Assembly: GCA_037974335.1 (NCBI GenBank)
Contig: CM075731.1
Span: forward strand, 45,678,206-45,742,205
DNA length: 64,000 bases
Origin: Prionace glauca
Taxonomy: Eukaryota > Chordata > Chondrichthyes > Carcharhiniformes > Carcharhinidae
Direction of reading: 5' to 3'
The translations under genes were made by a program, and so were the position numbers. The notes beneath the pieces are model-generated. The model made no database searches, was not told the DNA's origin, and saw only the letters and a list, made by a program, of their open reading frames with translations. Positions within the stretch are counted from its first letter, which is position 1. Every line of letters starts with the position of its first letter. This document shows positions 11,187-23,050 of this stretch, one piece after another.

Positions 11187-11465
11187 AACCACCATCATTT
11201 GTGAAGAAGATTGAAAATACTTCTGCACTTTTGGGAAGCTCAGCTGTGTTTCAGTGCAGCCTAAAAGGCTCGCGTCCTATTACAATAACTTGGCTGAAAG
11301 ATAAAGACATTGTCACAGAAAGTGATAATATCAAAATTACGTATGAGAATAATATTGCTACTCTTCATATTGCTGCTGTTGAAATGAACAACAGTGGGAA
11401 ATACGCCTGTATTGCAGAAAATGAAGCAGGAAGTCAAAAGTGTCTGGCAACATTTGTTGCGAAAG
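11187..11465 (+). CDS. ttn: Ig exon C, super-repeat 1
   Basis: 279 nt. EPPSFVKKIENTSALLGSSA, FQCSLKGSRPITITWLKDKD, YACIAENEAGSQKC. Both core cysteines present. Donor G|GTCAGT. Confidence 0.92.
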
Positions 11466-11565
11466 GTCAGTTTGAGAATGGATTGGCACTTTTTATGCGA
11501 GACTCATGTTTTATGAAATTATGATGATTTTGTTAATGGCTACTAACTATTTCATTTTGCCATAG

Positions 11566-11844
11566 AGCCCGCAAATATCCTAGAGAAAGCTGAACCAATT
11601 AGTGTTACTGCGGGGGACCCAGCAACTTTGGAATTCACAATAGCTGGTACACCAGAATTAAAAATTAAATGGTTCAGGAAAGGAAAGGAGCTGATATCCA
11701 GTAGAAAATACAAGACAAGTTTTTCAGACAAGGTCGCCAGCCTAAAGATCTTTTCTGCAGAAAATGAGGATAGTGGTGAATACGCTATTGAGGTCAAAAA
11801 TGATGTGGGCAGTTGCAGTTGCAATACCTTTATTACTGTACTGG
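11566..11844 (+). CDS. ttn: Ig exon D, super-repeat 1 (no core cysteines)
   Basis: 279 nt. EPANILEKAEPISVTAGDPA, LEFTIAGTPELKIKWFRKG, YAIEVKNDVGSCSC. Both canonical positions are changed: strand B has Phe (LEF) and strand F has Ile (YAI). Only the G-strand cysteines remain. The 100-nt intron before it is among the shortest here. Confidence 0.92.
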
Positions 11845-11953
11845 GTCAGTATCTAATAACCCAATTTTATATTTTCTTTGTTCATTGTAATGTTAAACAT
11901 TGTTTGAATTTTGTTTTGGTAATCTTACTGGTTTGTTATCTTGTCTTGGACAG

Positions 11954-12241
11954 ATCGCATGGTTGCACCCTCCTTCACGAAAAAATTACGAAAAATGACT
12001 AGCATCCTGGGTGCTTCTTTTAACATGGAATGCAAATTTTCTGGTTCTATCCCAGTCAGTGTATCTTGGTATAAAGATGACAGAGAGATATCAACCAGTG
12101 ATAAGTACACAATTGCATGTCAAGACAATGCTGCTACTTTGACAATCAATCATTCAGAGATTGCAGATGGGGGAACTTACTCATGCAAAGTTACTAATGC
12201 TGCAGGAAGTGATGAATGCAGTGGAGTCCTAAGTATAAAAG
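11954..12241 (+). CDS. ttn: Ig exon E, super-repeat 1
   Basis: 288 nt, three codons longer than B/C/D/F because of a longer N-terminal linker (DRMVAPSFTKKL). MECKFSG, VSWYKDD, YSCKVTNAAGSDEC. Acceptor context TTGGACAG, shared by most E exons. Confidence 0.92.
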
Positions 12242-13067
12242 GTTTGAGCAAATAATTAAATTCTGCTTCTGCACTGACGTTTTCTTTTGGGGTTTCTTTC
12301 TTGGCTACCTTCTTCCTCTCTTGAAGCTGTTGATGTCTTACCAAGGCATAATTCCATGCCATTTTTTTTGAACTTGTCCAACTGCCCATTACTTATGTGT
12401 GGAACTCAGCAAAGAATGTTGCTGGAATATTTGACTGTAGAAATTATCTATTCAGAGTCATAAGTTGTCTTTGCTCAATATCTGTATGCACACAATTCTA
12501 GCCAGAGATTGGGAATGTGAACTTGTGTAATTTTTCCCTCCTGAACAGTGATGCTCAGACCAATGATAATGAAATAACCACAGCCCTGGCTGTGGTCAAC
12601 TAACACAGATTAGGAATTGAACCTTGTGTGTCACTAGTCACTGTTATTTGGCTATTTTCCAGATAAACTTGCTGAACAACCAGGGGACCCCCTTGAATGT
12701 CTAAGAGTTAATTGCCAAAATGCTGTGAGTGAGCTACTCTCAGTTAACTGAGGTACCAGCAGTCTGTTAAAGCACAACACAAAAACTTGGAGCTGGAGTA
12801 GGCGATTTGGCCACTTGAGCTTGCTCCATCATTTGATAAGGTCTGATGGTAACCTCAATTTCGCTTTTCTGTCTGCCCCCCGCCCCCCCATAATCCTTGG
12901 CTCCTTTGTTTATCAAAAGTCTATTTAGTTTAGCTTTGAATATATTCGATGACCAGCTCCCTGATCTCTAGGGAACAGAATTCGACAGGCTAACAAAATT
13001 CTGAGAGAAAATAAATTCTCCTTATCTCAGTCTTAAATTGGAGATCCCTTATTTTAAACTGTGCCCT

Positions 13068-13346
13068 CTAGTTCGGGCGACACAGTGGTTAGCACTGCTG
13101 CCTTACAGCGCCATGGACCCATGTTTGATTCCTGGCTTGGGTCACTGTCTGTGTGGAGTTTGCATGTTCCCTCTGTGTCTACGTGGGTTTCCTCCAGGTG
13201 CTCCAGTCTCCTCCCATATTCTGAAAGACATGCTAGTTAGGTGCATTGACCCGAACAGGCACCAGAATGTGGCGTCTAGAGGAATTTAACAGTAACTTCA
13301 TTACAGTGTTGATGGAAACCTTTCTTGTGATTAATAAATAAACTTA
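13068..13346 (+). mobile_element. HE1-type SINE inserted in old LINE
   Basis: Head GACACAGTGGTTAGCACTGC, box B-like GTTTGATTCC, the conserved GGGTTTCCTCCAGGTGCTCC body, and tail GTAACTTCATTACAGTGTTG ending in an AATAAATAAACTT run. Flanked on both sides by the same old minus-strand LINE. Confidence 0.78.
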
Positions 13347-13631
13347 ACTTAGTTCCATACTGCCCCAGAAGAAGAAACATCCTCCCCACATCCACCTTGT
13401 CAAAATCATATATGTTTTAATAAGATCGCCTTTCATTCTTCCAAAATCCAACAGCTGTAGCCCCAACCTGCTCAATCTTTCTTCAAGGTAATCCCTTCAT
13501 CCAAGGAATCAGTTGTCTGAACCCTCCCTGAATTGCTTCCAATGCAATTTTTTCCTTTCTTAAGTTAAGGAGACCAAAACTTCACAGAGTACTCCAGATG
13601 CAGTCTAACCAAAGCCTTGTCTAACTGCAGC

Positions 13632-13930
13632 AACAATTCCAACAAAGAACAACACAGCACGGGAAACAGGCCCTTCGGCCCAACGAGCCCGCGCCGTCGT
13701 CCCATTGTCTCAGTGACCTACTCATGATTTTAGTCTACTCCTAATGTGCGAGGATCAGGGAGGTCCAATATAGGGACAATTTGTTACCCAATCAATCAGC
13801 CTAAAAGCACATCTTTGGGACGTGGGAGGAAACCGGAGCACCCGGAGGAAACCCACACAACCACGGGGAGAACGCGCAAACTCCCACAGACACAGGCCCA
13901 AATCCATGTGTCCGCACAACAACAGAGATA
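13632..13930 (-). mobile_element. SINE (minus) with TTTGTTCT-type tail
   Basis: In reverse orientation the body contains GGTTTCCTCCCACGTCCCAA and ends in CGTGCTGTGTTGTTCTTTGT. That tail matches the 3' end of the LINE at 60482-61078 (CCTGTGCTGTAATTTTCTTT). Its head near 13930 is decayed. Confidence 0.6.
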
Positions 13931-14149
13931 GTCTCTGAGCTGTCATGTAGCCCTTGAGATGGTCCAGTTTAAGCACACTAACGACATGAAGCAATAGGCA
14001 ACTCCCGAAGCAACATCCAAGAGCAGCCCACTACAACCTGCCGCATGCATGCCCCTTGCTGGTCAACAAGGTGGACTTAAATGCCTGTGGAGACAAAAAA
14101 ATCATTATTAAACAGGCAAAGACTGTAACATCCCTGAGGCAAAAACGGA

Positions 14150-16865
14150 ATCCCAAGCCTACAATGTTTAGTAAGGCCTGCTATATCCCCCTATATGTAG
14201 ACCGCTCATGTGGCTGTCTAAGTGACTCTTAAACAACCCTAGCGTGCCTGCTTCCACCACCTTACTCGGCAGTGCATTCCACACCCCCACTACCCTTTGC
14301 GTGAAAAACTGCCCTCTAATATTTGTCTTATACCTAGCCCCCCTCACCCTAAGCCCGTGACCCCTCGTTCTATCCATTTCTAATAGCGGAAAAAGTTTAC
14401 CACCATTTACTCTATCTATCCCCTTCATAATCTTATAAACCTCTATTAGATCCCCCCTCAGCCGACGTCTCTCAAGGGAAAACAGCCCAAGTTCGTTCAA
14501 TCTTTCCTCGTAAGACAGCCCTTCCATACCAGGCAGCATCCTGGTAAATCTCCTCTGCACTCTCTCCAGGATCTCTACATCTTCCGGTAGTACGGCGACC
14601 AGAATTGGACGCAGTACTCCAAGTGAGGCCTAACCAACGTTCTATACAACTGCAACATCAGACTCCTACTCTTATATTCTATACCCCTTCCTATGAAGGC
14701 TAACATACCATACGCTTTCCTCATCACATTCTGCACCTGCACCGACACCTTCAGGGACTTGTGCACTTGCACCCCCAGGTCTCTCTGCGTATCTATACTC
14801 CGGATAGTTCTACCTTTTATCATATAACTTCCCTCCACATTATTCCGGCCAAAGTGCATCACCTCGCATTTCTCCGGATTAAATTCCATTTGCCATCTAT
14901 CTGCCCAATCTACCAGCCTGTCTATGTCCTGTTGCATTGCCAGGCACTGCTCCTCAGTACCCGCCAGTCCAACCATCTTAGTGTCATCAGCAAATTTGCT
15001 GATCACACCACCTACCCCCTCTTCCAAGTCATTAATATATACTACAAATAGAAGAGGTCCTTGTACCGAGCCCTGCGGCACACCACTGGTGACAGACCTC
15101 CAATTGGAAAAGGAGCCTTCCACTACTACCCGCTGTCTCCTCCTCCCAAGCCAGTTCTCCACCCATCTACATACCTGGCCTTGTATCCCATGAGCCTTCA
15201 CCTTTTCTATCAGCCTACCATGAGGGACCTTGTCAAACGCCTTACTGAAATCCATATAGACGACATCAACGGCTTGTCCTTCGTCAACCGTTTTTGTCAC
15301 CTCTTCAAAAAATTCCACTAGATTCGTAAGGCACGACCTCCCTGTAACGAAGCCATGCTGCGTATCCCTGATCAGATTGCAGCGCTCCAGATGTTCATAC
15401 ATCCTATCCTTGAGGATCCTCTCCATTAGCTTGCCTATAACTGAAGTCAAGCTCACCGGCCTATAATTCCCTGGGTTATCCCTCTGACCCTTTTTAAACA
15501 ACGGTACTACATTTGCAATCCGCCAATCCTCTGGGACCTCACCTGTGTCCAAAGAAGAGACAAAGATTTGCGTCAGAGGCCCAGCAATTACATCCCTCAC
15601 CTCCCTTAGCAGCCTGGGATAGATGCCATCAGGCCCCGGAGATTTATCCGTCTTTATACTGTCTAAAAGTCCCAACACCTCTTCCCTCGTGATGACTATT
15701 TCCCTCAACGGATCCTCAAACTCCTCAAGCACAGCACCAGACATCAAGCCCCTCTCCTGCGTGAATACCGACGCAAAGTATTGATTCAAGATCTTCCCCA
15801 TTCCCCCAGGCTCCAAGCATAGTTCCCCTCCTCTGTCCCTGAGAGGACCAATCTTCCCTCTAACCATCCTTTTGTTTCTAACATAGGAGTAAAATGCCTT
15901 AGGATTTTCCTTAATCCTACCCGCCAAAGCCATTTCGTGGCCCCTTTTTGCCTTTCTGATGCCCCTTTTAAGTTCTCTCCTACATTCTCTGTATTCTTCT
16001 AATGCTATCTCTGTCCTCAAATGCCTAGATATAATGTACGCCTCCCTCTTCCTCCTGACCAGGTCCTCAATATCCCTAGTTACCCACGGCTCTCTAATCC
16101 TACACTTCCCATCCTTCCTCTTGACCGGCACATGTCTTTCCTGCAAAGATTTTAGTTTTCCCTTGAGAGACTCCCACATTCCCAGCATCGACCTGCCATC
16201 AAACAGCTTACCCCAGTCCGTATCTTTAAGATCCTGCCTAATCCGGTTGTATCTAGCTCTCCCCCAGTTTAACACCCTCCCCTTAGGATAGGCTTCATCT
16301 TTATCCATTAATATCTTAAACCAGACAGAGTTGTGGTCACTGTTAGCCACATGCTCTCCTACTTCAACGTCAACCACTTGCCTAGGCTCATTCCCCAGAA
16401 CCAAATCCAGTATAGCCCCCTCTCTGGTCAGGCTATCCACATACTGCTCCAGGGATCCTTCCATTACACACTGTACAAATTCCTCCCCGTCAGCACCCTC
16501 TGATCTCGGCACCTTCCAATCTACCCCGGGGAGATTAAAATCTCCCACTACCACCACCCTATTCTTCCTGCACTTATCTAGAATGTCCCTGCTTATCCCT
16601 TCTTCCACAGCCCTCGGGCTGTTGGGCGGTCTGTAGTACACACCCAACATAGTAACATCTCCCTTCCTATTCCTCAACTCCACCCATAGCGACTCGATTC
16701 CTATATCCTCTATACTTCCCTCCCTCTGCACTGCTATGATGCAATCCTTAACTAACAACGCCACTCCCCCACCTCTCAGCGACCCACCCCTATCACGCCT
16801 GAAACACTTATACCCAGGAAATTCCCTTCTTTTATACTGAATTCCCCTTGCATTCCATTTTCCTT
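14150..16865 (-). mobile_element. Young CR1-clade LINE, nearly full ORF2
   Basis: Minus-strand ORF of 729 codons (16764-14575), and coding continues upstream without a break to about 16860 (GYKCFRRDRGGSLRGGGVAL). The C-terminal half of an APE-like endonuclease (VVVVGDFNLPGVDW, SDHNSVWF) is followed by reverse transcriptase (YRPVSLTSVIGKLMERILKD, VYMDFSKAFDKVPHG, GVPQGSVQGPLLF, FADDTKMV). The ORF stops at RKM; the usual continuation (RKDVEILERVQRRF in relatives) is one base out of frame, and 14560-14168 then carries the C-terminal 130 residues (MQRRFTRMLPGMEGLSYEER). So one single-base deletion plus 5' truncation inside the endonuclease. Inserted into an older LINE. Confidence 0.85.
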
Positions 16866-17890
16866 CCTAATCACTAGGTGTGCCCGATTACTAACTTTTT
16901 GTGATTCATATGATCCATTGACTTCTTGAGTCTCTCGCCATTCAAATCATGGACTAAATTTTTCTTCTTCATGCCAAAGAGGAAAAATTCACATTTCCCA
17001 GCATTATTCTCCAAATTTTTGTCCACCCACTATCTAAATTCCCCTGTAGACAATTTATGTCCTCTTGGCAGCTTAATTTCCTACCTTTTATTGTGCCAGC
17101 ATACAGTTCATCCCTTATCCAAGTCATTTTCATGAAAGCTCTGCCTTCTTAGCCTTGTCCCTCACCTGAGGAGTGGTGACTCTCAGATTGAATTACCACC
17201 AGTCAGCTCTTCCCCTGAAAGGGGTGAGCAGCTTTGGACATCTGGGATTGTGGTAACTTGATCTTACCCAAAATAGATTGTAAATGGTTGAGGACCCAGC
17301 ACTGGTCTCTGTGACACTTCACTAGTTACAATTTGATAATCCAAAAAAAATCTATTAATCCCTACTCTCTGTTTCCTGTTCACCAGCCAATTTTTATCCA
17401 TGCTGATATGTTAATCTCTGCACTATATGCTCTTATTGAATGCCTTTTGGAAATCCAAGTACAACACATCAACTTGAAAATTACTTCATCAAAAAACTTT
17501 AGTTTATTTGGCAATCACAACTTCCCTTTCACAAAACCATGTTGACTCTGCCTGATTTGTATTATGGTTTTCTAAATTTTGTGCTCCTACTTCCTTAATA
17601 ATAAATTCTCAATTTTTTCCTGTGACAGACATTAAAGATGTTTTTCTCTCAGGGGATCATTGGCTTGTTAAATTTCCCATAGTTTCTTGAATTTTGTCTC
17701 ACATGGGCAAGGTTCTTCTCCACGTATCACTTTACTCAACACTACAATGTTTTAGTACGTCATTGCACCCCAACATTAATCCCTGCAAATCTTAAGGGAA
17801 GGAGGAAATGGGGGGAAAGCTTCCTTGCTTACTGCTGTATATTCATTCATTATGCATTATTCATATGTTGTTTCTTTGAATGTCTTTTAG

Positions 17891-18169
17891 AGCCTCCCAG
17901 CTTTATCATAAAACCTGCTTCTGAGCATGTTCTACCTGGTTCAACCGTGAAGTTTAAGACTGTGGTGAATGGAACACCTCCAATGTCAATGAAGTGGTTC
18001 AAGGGTGATACAGAGCTTGTGACTGGTGGCACCTGCTTCATTATGAAGGATATTTCTACAACTTACCTTGAATTATTTTCAGTGAAATCTTCTGACAAGG
18101 GTGATTACATTTGTGAAATCAGCAATGATGCTGGAACAATTTCCTGCACCACAAGCCTCTCTGTAAAAG
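17891..18169 (+). CDS. ttn: Ig exon F, super-repeat 1
   Basis: 279 nt. EPPSFIIKPASEHVLPGSTV; strand B reads KFKTVVNGT with no cysteine; MKWFKGD; YICEISNDAGTISC. Despite the 5.65-kb intron before it, the exon and its splice sites are intact. Confidence 0.92.
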
Positions 18170-18388
18170 GTGACTTTTAAAATTTTCTTGTCTCTTTAGT
18201 TGTGTTTAGTTTTCTTAATATTTTCTTTGTTCTTTCTATTAAAATGTCACTAACATTGTCATGTATTCTCTTATTAATAGAAGAAATTGAAGTTATCATC
18301 TTTGAAGGACAGTAAACGTTTTTATCTTCTTGTCTTCATGCATCAATTTCTTTTAAATTCATTCTTTATAACATCTTGATCTTTATAG

Positions 18389-18670
18389 AACCACCAGTGT
18401 TTTTACGGAAACTAGAATCATCACATTTACTGAAAGTTGGTGATTCAACTCGGTTTGAATGTGAAGTGGCTGGCTCACCTAAAATTAATGTTACTTGGTA
18501 CCGGGAAGACATGCAAATTCTTCCCAGTGAGAAATACAGAATGTCATTTGTTAATGGTGTGGCCATTCTTGAAATTCTTGAGAGTGATGTGCGAGACAGT
18601 GGAGAATACAGTTGTGAAGCTAAGAATGAAGTCGGTACTGAGAGTTGCAGTGTCACTGTAACAATTAAAG
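18389..18670 (+). CDS. ttn: Ig exon A, super-repeat 2
   Basis: 282 nt. EPPVFLRKLESSHLLKVGDS, FECEVAGSPKINVTWYRED, YSCEAKNEVGTESC. Both core cysteines present. Donor G|GTCCGT. Confidence 0.92.
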
Positions 18671-18802
18671 GTCCGTGAATATATTTTGCTTCTAATTTCA
18701 CAAATATAAACTGCATTTACAAGCTATTTCTAACATTTAAAGTTTTACATGTAACTGCAAAGTGATATATTTTAGATTGAATTTATTATTTGTTCCTTTT
18801 AG

Positions 18803-19081
18803 AACCTCCATCTTTCATGAAAAAACTTGAATCTCTTAAGGTGCTCAAAGCCTCTGACATCATTCTTGAGTGTGAAGTGGCTGGCACAGCCCCATATGAT
18901 GTTTCTTGGTATAAGGACAATAAGCAAATTAGGCCTAGCAAGAAGTACAAGGCAATCAATAAAAACTCGTTAGTTAGTCTACATGTTCTTAAATTTGATA
19001 CAATAGATGTTGGTGAATATCAATGCATGGTATCAAATGAAGTGGGAGAATGTTCCTGCAGCTCTGCAGTGACTTTGAAAG
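18803..19081 (+). CDS. ttn: Ig exon B, super-repeat 2
   Basis: 279 nt. EPPSFMKKLESLKVLKASDI, LECEVAGTAPYDVSWYKDNK, YQCMVSNEVGECSCSS. Typical B class with the paired G-strand cysteines. Confidence 0.92.
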
Positions 19082-19214
19082 GTCAGTAAAAAAAAACCAA
19101 ACCTTTCTTTTCCATTAAATTACAATCCAGTCTTTTTCCACACTAATTGTCAAATGATTTTACAATGATTACTCAGCAGCATCCCATATTCATAATGTTT
19201 CATTTTAAAAACAG

Positions 19215-19493
19215 AACCTCCATCATTTGTTAAGAAGATTGAAAATATTACGGCACTTTTTGGAACTACTGCCATGTTTCAATGCATTGTGAAAGGTGCA
19301 AGCCCAATTTCTATAACCTGGCAAAAAGATAACGATGATGTGACAGAAGATGATAACACTAAAATATCTTTCGAAAATGACACAGCCACACTGACAATTG
19401 ATTCTGTTGCAAGTCATCATGGTGGGAAGTTCATTTGTCAGGCAAAGAATGAAGCAGGAATCACAAAATGTATTGCAAATTTGCTAGTGAAAG
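19215..19493 (+). CDS. ttn: Ig exon C, super-repeat 2
   Basis: 279 nt. EPPSFVKKIENITALFGTTA, FQCIVKGASPISITWQKDND, FICQAKNEAGITKC. Strand F has Phe in place of the usual Tyr before the cysteine pair position (KFIC). Confidence 0.92.
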
Positions 19494-20740
19494 GTTGGTT
19501 TAAAAATGATTGTGCATTGGAACTTCTTAAAAACTTCTCTATTTTAATTATTGCATAAGGGCTGCCTTAAGGCAGCTGAATCCGGTAGTGTACAGTGCAT
19601 GCTGAAATGTTTGGTCCACAAAAAAAGTCTTTAGGAAAATTAGGGATCAGAAATAACTGGAAAAATGATGACGACCTGGCACCCTCCATTATCACTGTGT
19701 ATAAAGCTCAGCAACTTGTGGCAAGAAAGAGGTATGCCTTTAGCAAATTGGCATAAATTGTTGGATGATCTGCTCCTGCATTGGCCTCGTCAAAGTGGGA
19801 GCTTGCTGTCACTCGCTATGAGTGACAAAAAATTGGTGGATTTGCACCGCATGCATAAATTAGTCTTAAAATGCACACTTTGGGTTTGGATGTTGTCAAT
19901 GATTAATGATCCTGAATTGAAACCTCAGTCTTTAATGCCCAGAAAGTGCTCAATTGAAATGATCAAATCTTGCTTGAGGTGGCTGATTATTCTTAGAGAT
20001 TTTTTTAAAATGCTAAATTATATTTTTCCTCACTTTTGCTTTTGCTGTTTTTTTCTCAATCTGTCTCCTGGTCCAATTTTATTTTGCATTTTTTTCTATT
20101 TTTGTTTCTAATTCAATTCTATTTCATCCTAGTTCCCTCTGCGCCATTGTTTTGTTTCCTTATCTATTCCTAAATTTAATTTAATGAAGCAGGCCATTAA
20201 AGATGGACATCCTATACAATTATCAGTTTTCATTTCCAGCAATTTATCATGCAAAAATATGAAGAATTTGTAAAAAACCAAATTTGCAGCAAATGCTTCG
20301 CATTGTGCCTTTCCAGCAATTTCTGAACTATTCTCCATTGAGTAGAGAAAATGGAATAAGAATATAATGCAACAATATTTGGAATCATGAAAATAACTGA
20401 TTAAGTTAATATGAAGTTGATATAATTGAAGCAGAACAGTGGTCAAAAGAAAAAAATAGCTGAAAGAAATTCGACATGAATGTAAACCCACAATATTGTC
20501 AATGCATGCCATTAATTAATGTTAAATGAGAAATTGGACAGTTGCACAAGCAGAATTTTCCATGACTTGAGAAAGGCATTTTCGAATAGTATGATTTTTT
20601 TACAAGGTGTACTTGTGGAATTATGTGCATGGTTTAGCTGTAGCTTCAATAGTTTGGCTCAGTGAAAAAAAAATTACGAAGGTCAAAATGGCCTATTCAT
20701 GCTTCTTACATTCTTATCTTCTAACTTTTCTTTGTCACAG
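19494..20740 (+). other. Intron, unique AT-rich with a LINE tail at its end
   Basis: 1.25 kb. No Ig-like reading in any frame. The last part (about 20676-20722, AATGGCCTATTCATGCTTCT then TACATTCTTATCTTC) looks like the 3' end of a CR1-type LINE lying directly before the D exon acceptor. Confidence 0.45.
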
Positions 20741-21019
20741 AACCTGCAAATATTATAGAGAAAGCAGAATCAATTAGTGTAACTGTAGGAGAGCCAGCAA
20801 CACTGGACTGCATTTTTACAGGAACACCAGAAGTGAAAGCCAGATGGTTTAAAAATGGCGCAGAGTTGGTGACTGGTAGAAAATATAAAATCAGTCTTAC
20901 TAATAAGGTTACAAGTTTGAAGATTCGGACTACTGAGAAGGAGGATAGTGGTGAATATACTTGTGAGGTTGCAAATGGTGTTGGTAGCAGCAGTTGCAAA
21001 GCTTCTATAACAGTATTGG
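20741..21019 (+). CDS. ttn: Ig exon D, super-repeat 2 (ancestral cysteines kept)
   Basis: 279 nt. EPANIIEKAESISVTVGEPA, LDCIFTGTPEVKARWFKNG, YTCEVANGVGSSSC. The only D-class exon with both canonical core cysteines, so it probably shows the ancestral D state. Confidence 0.92.
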
Positions 21020-21128
21020 GTTAGTATTTTTGCTTTTCCATTTTGTTGCATTTACCATAAGTTTAAAAAGAACAGCTGATATTTTGAAAGAGATTATAGC
21101 TTTTCCTTTCCTACTATGTGTTGGACAG

Positions 21129-21416
21129 ATCGCATAGTTCCACCATCGTTTAAAAGAAACTTAAAAAATATGGATGGCATCAAAACATCCTTTATTAAGA
21201 TGGAATGCACGATCTCTGGCTCTCTTCCAATGAATGTGCTCTGGTATAAGAACAATCAAGAAATATCAGCTAATGAAAAATATAAATTTTCTTATCACGA
21301 TAACTTGGCACAGTTGGAGATTCATCATCTAGAGCTGACAGATAGTGGAACTTACATTTGCAGAGCAACAAATGCCGCTGGAACTGATGAAAGTAGCGGT
21401 GCCTTAACTGTGAAAG
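21129..21416 (+). CDS. ttn: Ig exon E, super-repeat 2
   Basis: 288 nt. DRIVPPSFKRNLKNMDGIKT, MECTISGSLPMNVLWYKNNQ, YICRATNAAGTDESSG. The usual G-strand cysteine (DEC) is Ser here. Acceptor context TTGGACAG. Confidence 0.92.
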
Positions 21417-21657
21417 GTTGGAAATCTTGTCTTCAATCTCTTAAATGCTTACATAAATTAATTAGTTCACCTAGGATTTAGTTATCACAAACATCAGTTA
21501 TTATGCAATTATTATTTGCTCTATTAAAAAACGTGTTGAGTGTACCATAGGTTATACTTACATAGTTATTGTGATATTTTGCCATATCTTTTCAAAGTTT
21601 CTATTTCCCATGTATTTTCTTGCCATTATGACTGCAATTTTCCTTTGGTAATTTTAG

Positions 21658-21936
21658 AGCCTCCATATTTTACTGTGAAACCATTGTCCCAGAATGTTTT
21701 GCCTGGTTCCAAAGTGCAGTTTAGGAGTGTTATGAGTGGGACACCTCCAATGGCAATAAAATGGCTTAAAGACAATAAGGAGTTAACGTCTAGTAACTCA
21801 CGTTACATTTCAAAAGAAGGCTCATCAAGTTTGCTACAACTGCATTCAGCTGAAGTTTCTGATACTGGTGACTACGTTTGTCAAGTCAGCAATGAAGTTG
21901 GCACAGAATCGTGCACTGCTAGTCTTTTTGTCAAAG
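21658..21936 (+). CDS. ttn: Ig exon F, super-repeat 2
   Basis: 279 nt. EPPYFTVKPLSQNVLPGSKV, strand B QFRSVMSGT without cysteine, IKWLKDNK, YVCQVSNEVGTESC. Donor G|GTGTGA, the F-type donor seen in several later copies. Confidence 0.92.
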
Positions 21937-22642
21937 GTGTGAATTATCTTCATGTTTCTGCACGTCATTTTACAAAGTTTATTGTCTTTCTTTAAAACAT
22001 TATGGGGGGAATCATCTGGCCTCCCAGTGTGTGTTTCTTGGTGGTGGGGTGTGCAGTTCGCTGGTGGCGCAATTCACTGGTGATGCAATTCTCTGGTCCT
22101 GCTGCAGACAATGGGATTTCCCATTGATGTCACCCCATGTCACCGCGGGAGGGGGTGCACTGCCAGCTGGACTAGAAAATCCCACGAGCATGCAAAGCTG
22201 GGAATGTCCCCCTATTTATAATTTTTATTTGAAAACTCTTTTTCTCTTTAGTTTTATTTGTGTACCTGTCGTAAGCCTATCTTTATAAGTTCAACCTGAA
22301 TGTTCCTTCAATACTGTTGCATTCGATTTATTTCTCTGTGCAGTGAAAACTGTGATCTTACATTGTTTCCAGAGGTTTTGTCTTTTATGCCATGAATTGA
22401 AATTAGATCACAATGATTTGTGTTTAGAATTTAGCTGTTTAAGTATATATTAGAAACATTGTGGCCAAATTAAGGCACATCAGCCCATCAAGCCTGCTCT
22501 GCTATTGAATAAGATAATGGCTGATCTGATTATGGTCTGAACTCCAATTTCCTGCCTGGACCACCTTAAATCATAATTCTGTTTAATCTTGCCTTGAATA
22601 TAATCAGTGACCCAATCTCAACTGATGTCTGTGGGAGAGAAT

Positions 22643-23050
22643 TCCTGATGGCACAGTGGTTAGCACTGCTGCCTCACAGCACCAGTGGCCCGAGGTTCGA
22701 TTCTTGGCTTTGGGTCATTGTCTGTGAGGAGATGACACTTTCTCCTTGTGTCTACATGGGTTTCCTCCGTGTACTCTGATTTTTCTCCCACAGTCTGAAA
22801 TTGATAGGTTTAGAATCCTAAAATTTTATTCTGAACCCAGTGATGGGTGTTCCTGCACCAGGAGAAGAGTGTGGTGATTCAAGATGGCCTCCAGCACCAT
22901 CTGAAAGCCAGATGGTTAGGTTCATTGGCCATGCTAAATTCTCACTGAATGTACCCAAACAGACACCATGATGATTCAGTGATTTTCATAGTAATTTAGT
23001 TGCATTGCTAACATAAGCCTACTTGTGACACTAATAAATGAAAAAGAATT
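22643..23050 (+). mobile_element. HE1-type SINE nested in old LINE
   Basis: Head GATGGCACAGTGGTTAGCAC, box B GAGGTTCGATTC, body with GGGTTTCCTCCGTGTACTC, tail CATAAGCCTACTTGTGACAC then TAATAAATGAAAA. Its middle (about 22810-22920) is diverged or carries extra sequence. Confidence 0.7.

Larger units (their letters stand above)
12772..17640 (-). mobile_element. Old CR1-like LINE (minus) split by later insertions
   Basis: The 3' end is at about 12772 (reverse complement GGCCAAATCGCCTACTCCAG). Pieces with LINE homology: 12772-13068, 13346-13630 (reverse reading LLQLDKALVRLHLEYSVKFW) and about 16880-17640 (reverse reading NNAGKCEFFLFG, VDVLYLDFQKAFN for RT motif A, QSQHGFVK). Order and strand agree with one element interrupted at 13068-13346 and 13630-16870. 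Old and decayed. Confidence 0.7.
12242..17890 (+). other. Largest intron, with nested LINEs and SINEs
   Basis: 5.65 kb between E and F of super-repeat 1. 12242-12770 is plain non-coding sequence with a pyrimidine-rich stretch. From 12772 to 17640 an old minus-strand LINE is split by two SINEs and a young LINE (own entries). 17640-17890 is AT-rich and leads to the F exon acceptor. Confidence 0.65.

Noticed and set aside
15959-16636. Plus-strand ORFs within the young LINE
   Set aside because: Antisense shadows of the LINE ORF2.
19665-20111. 148-codon plus-strand ORF between C2 and D2
   Set aside because: No Ig signature, no flanking splice sites in phase, ends in a poly-T-coded Phe run; most likely chance.
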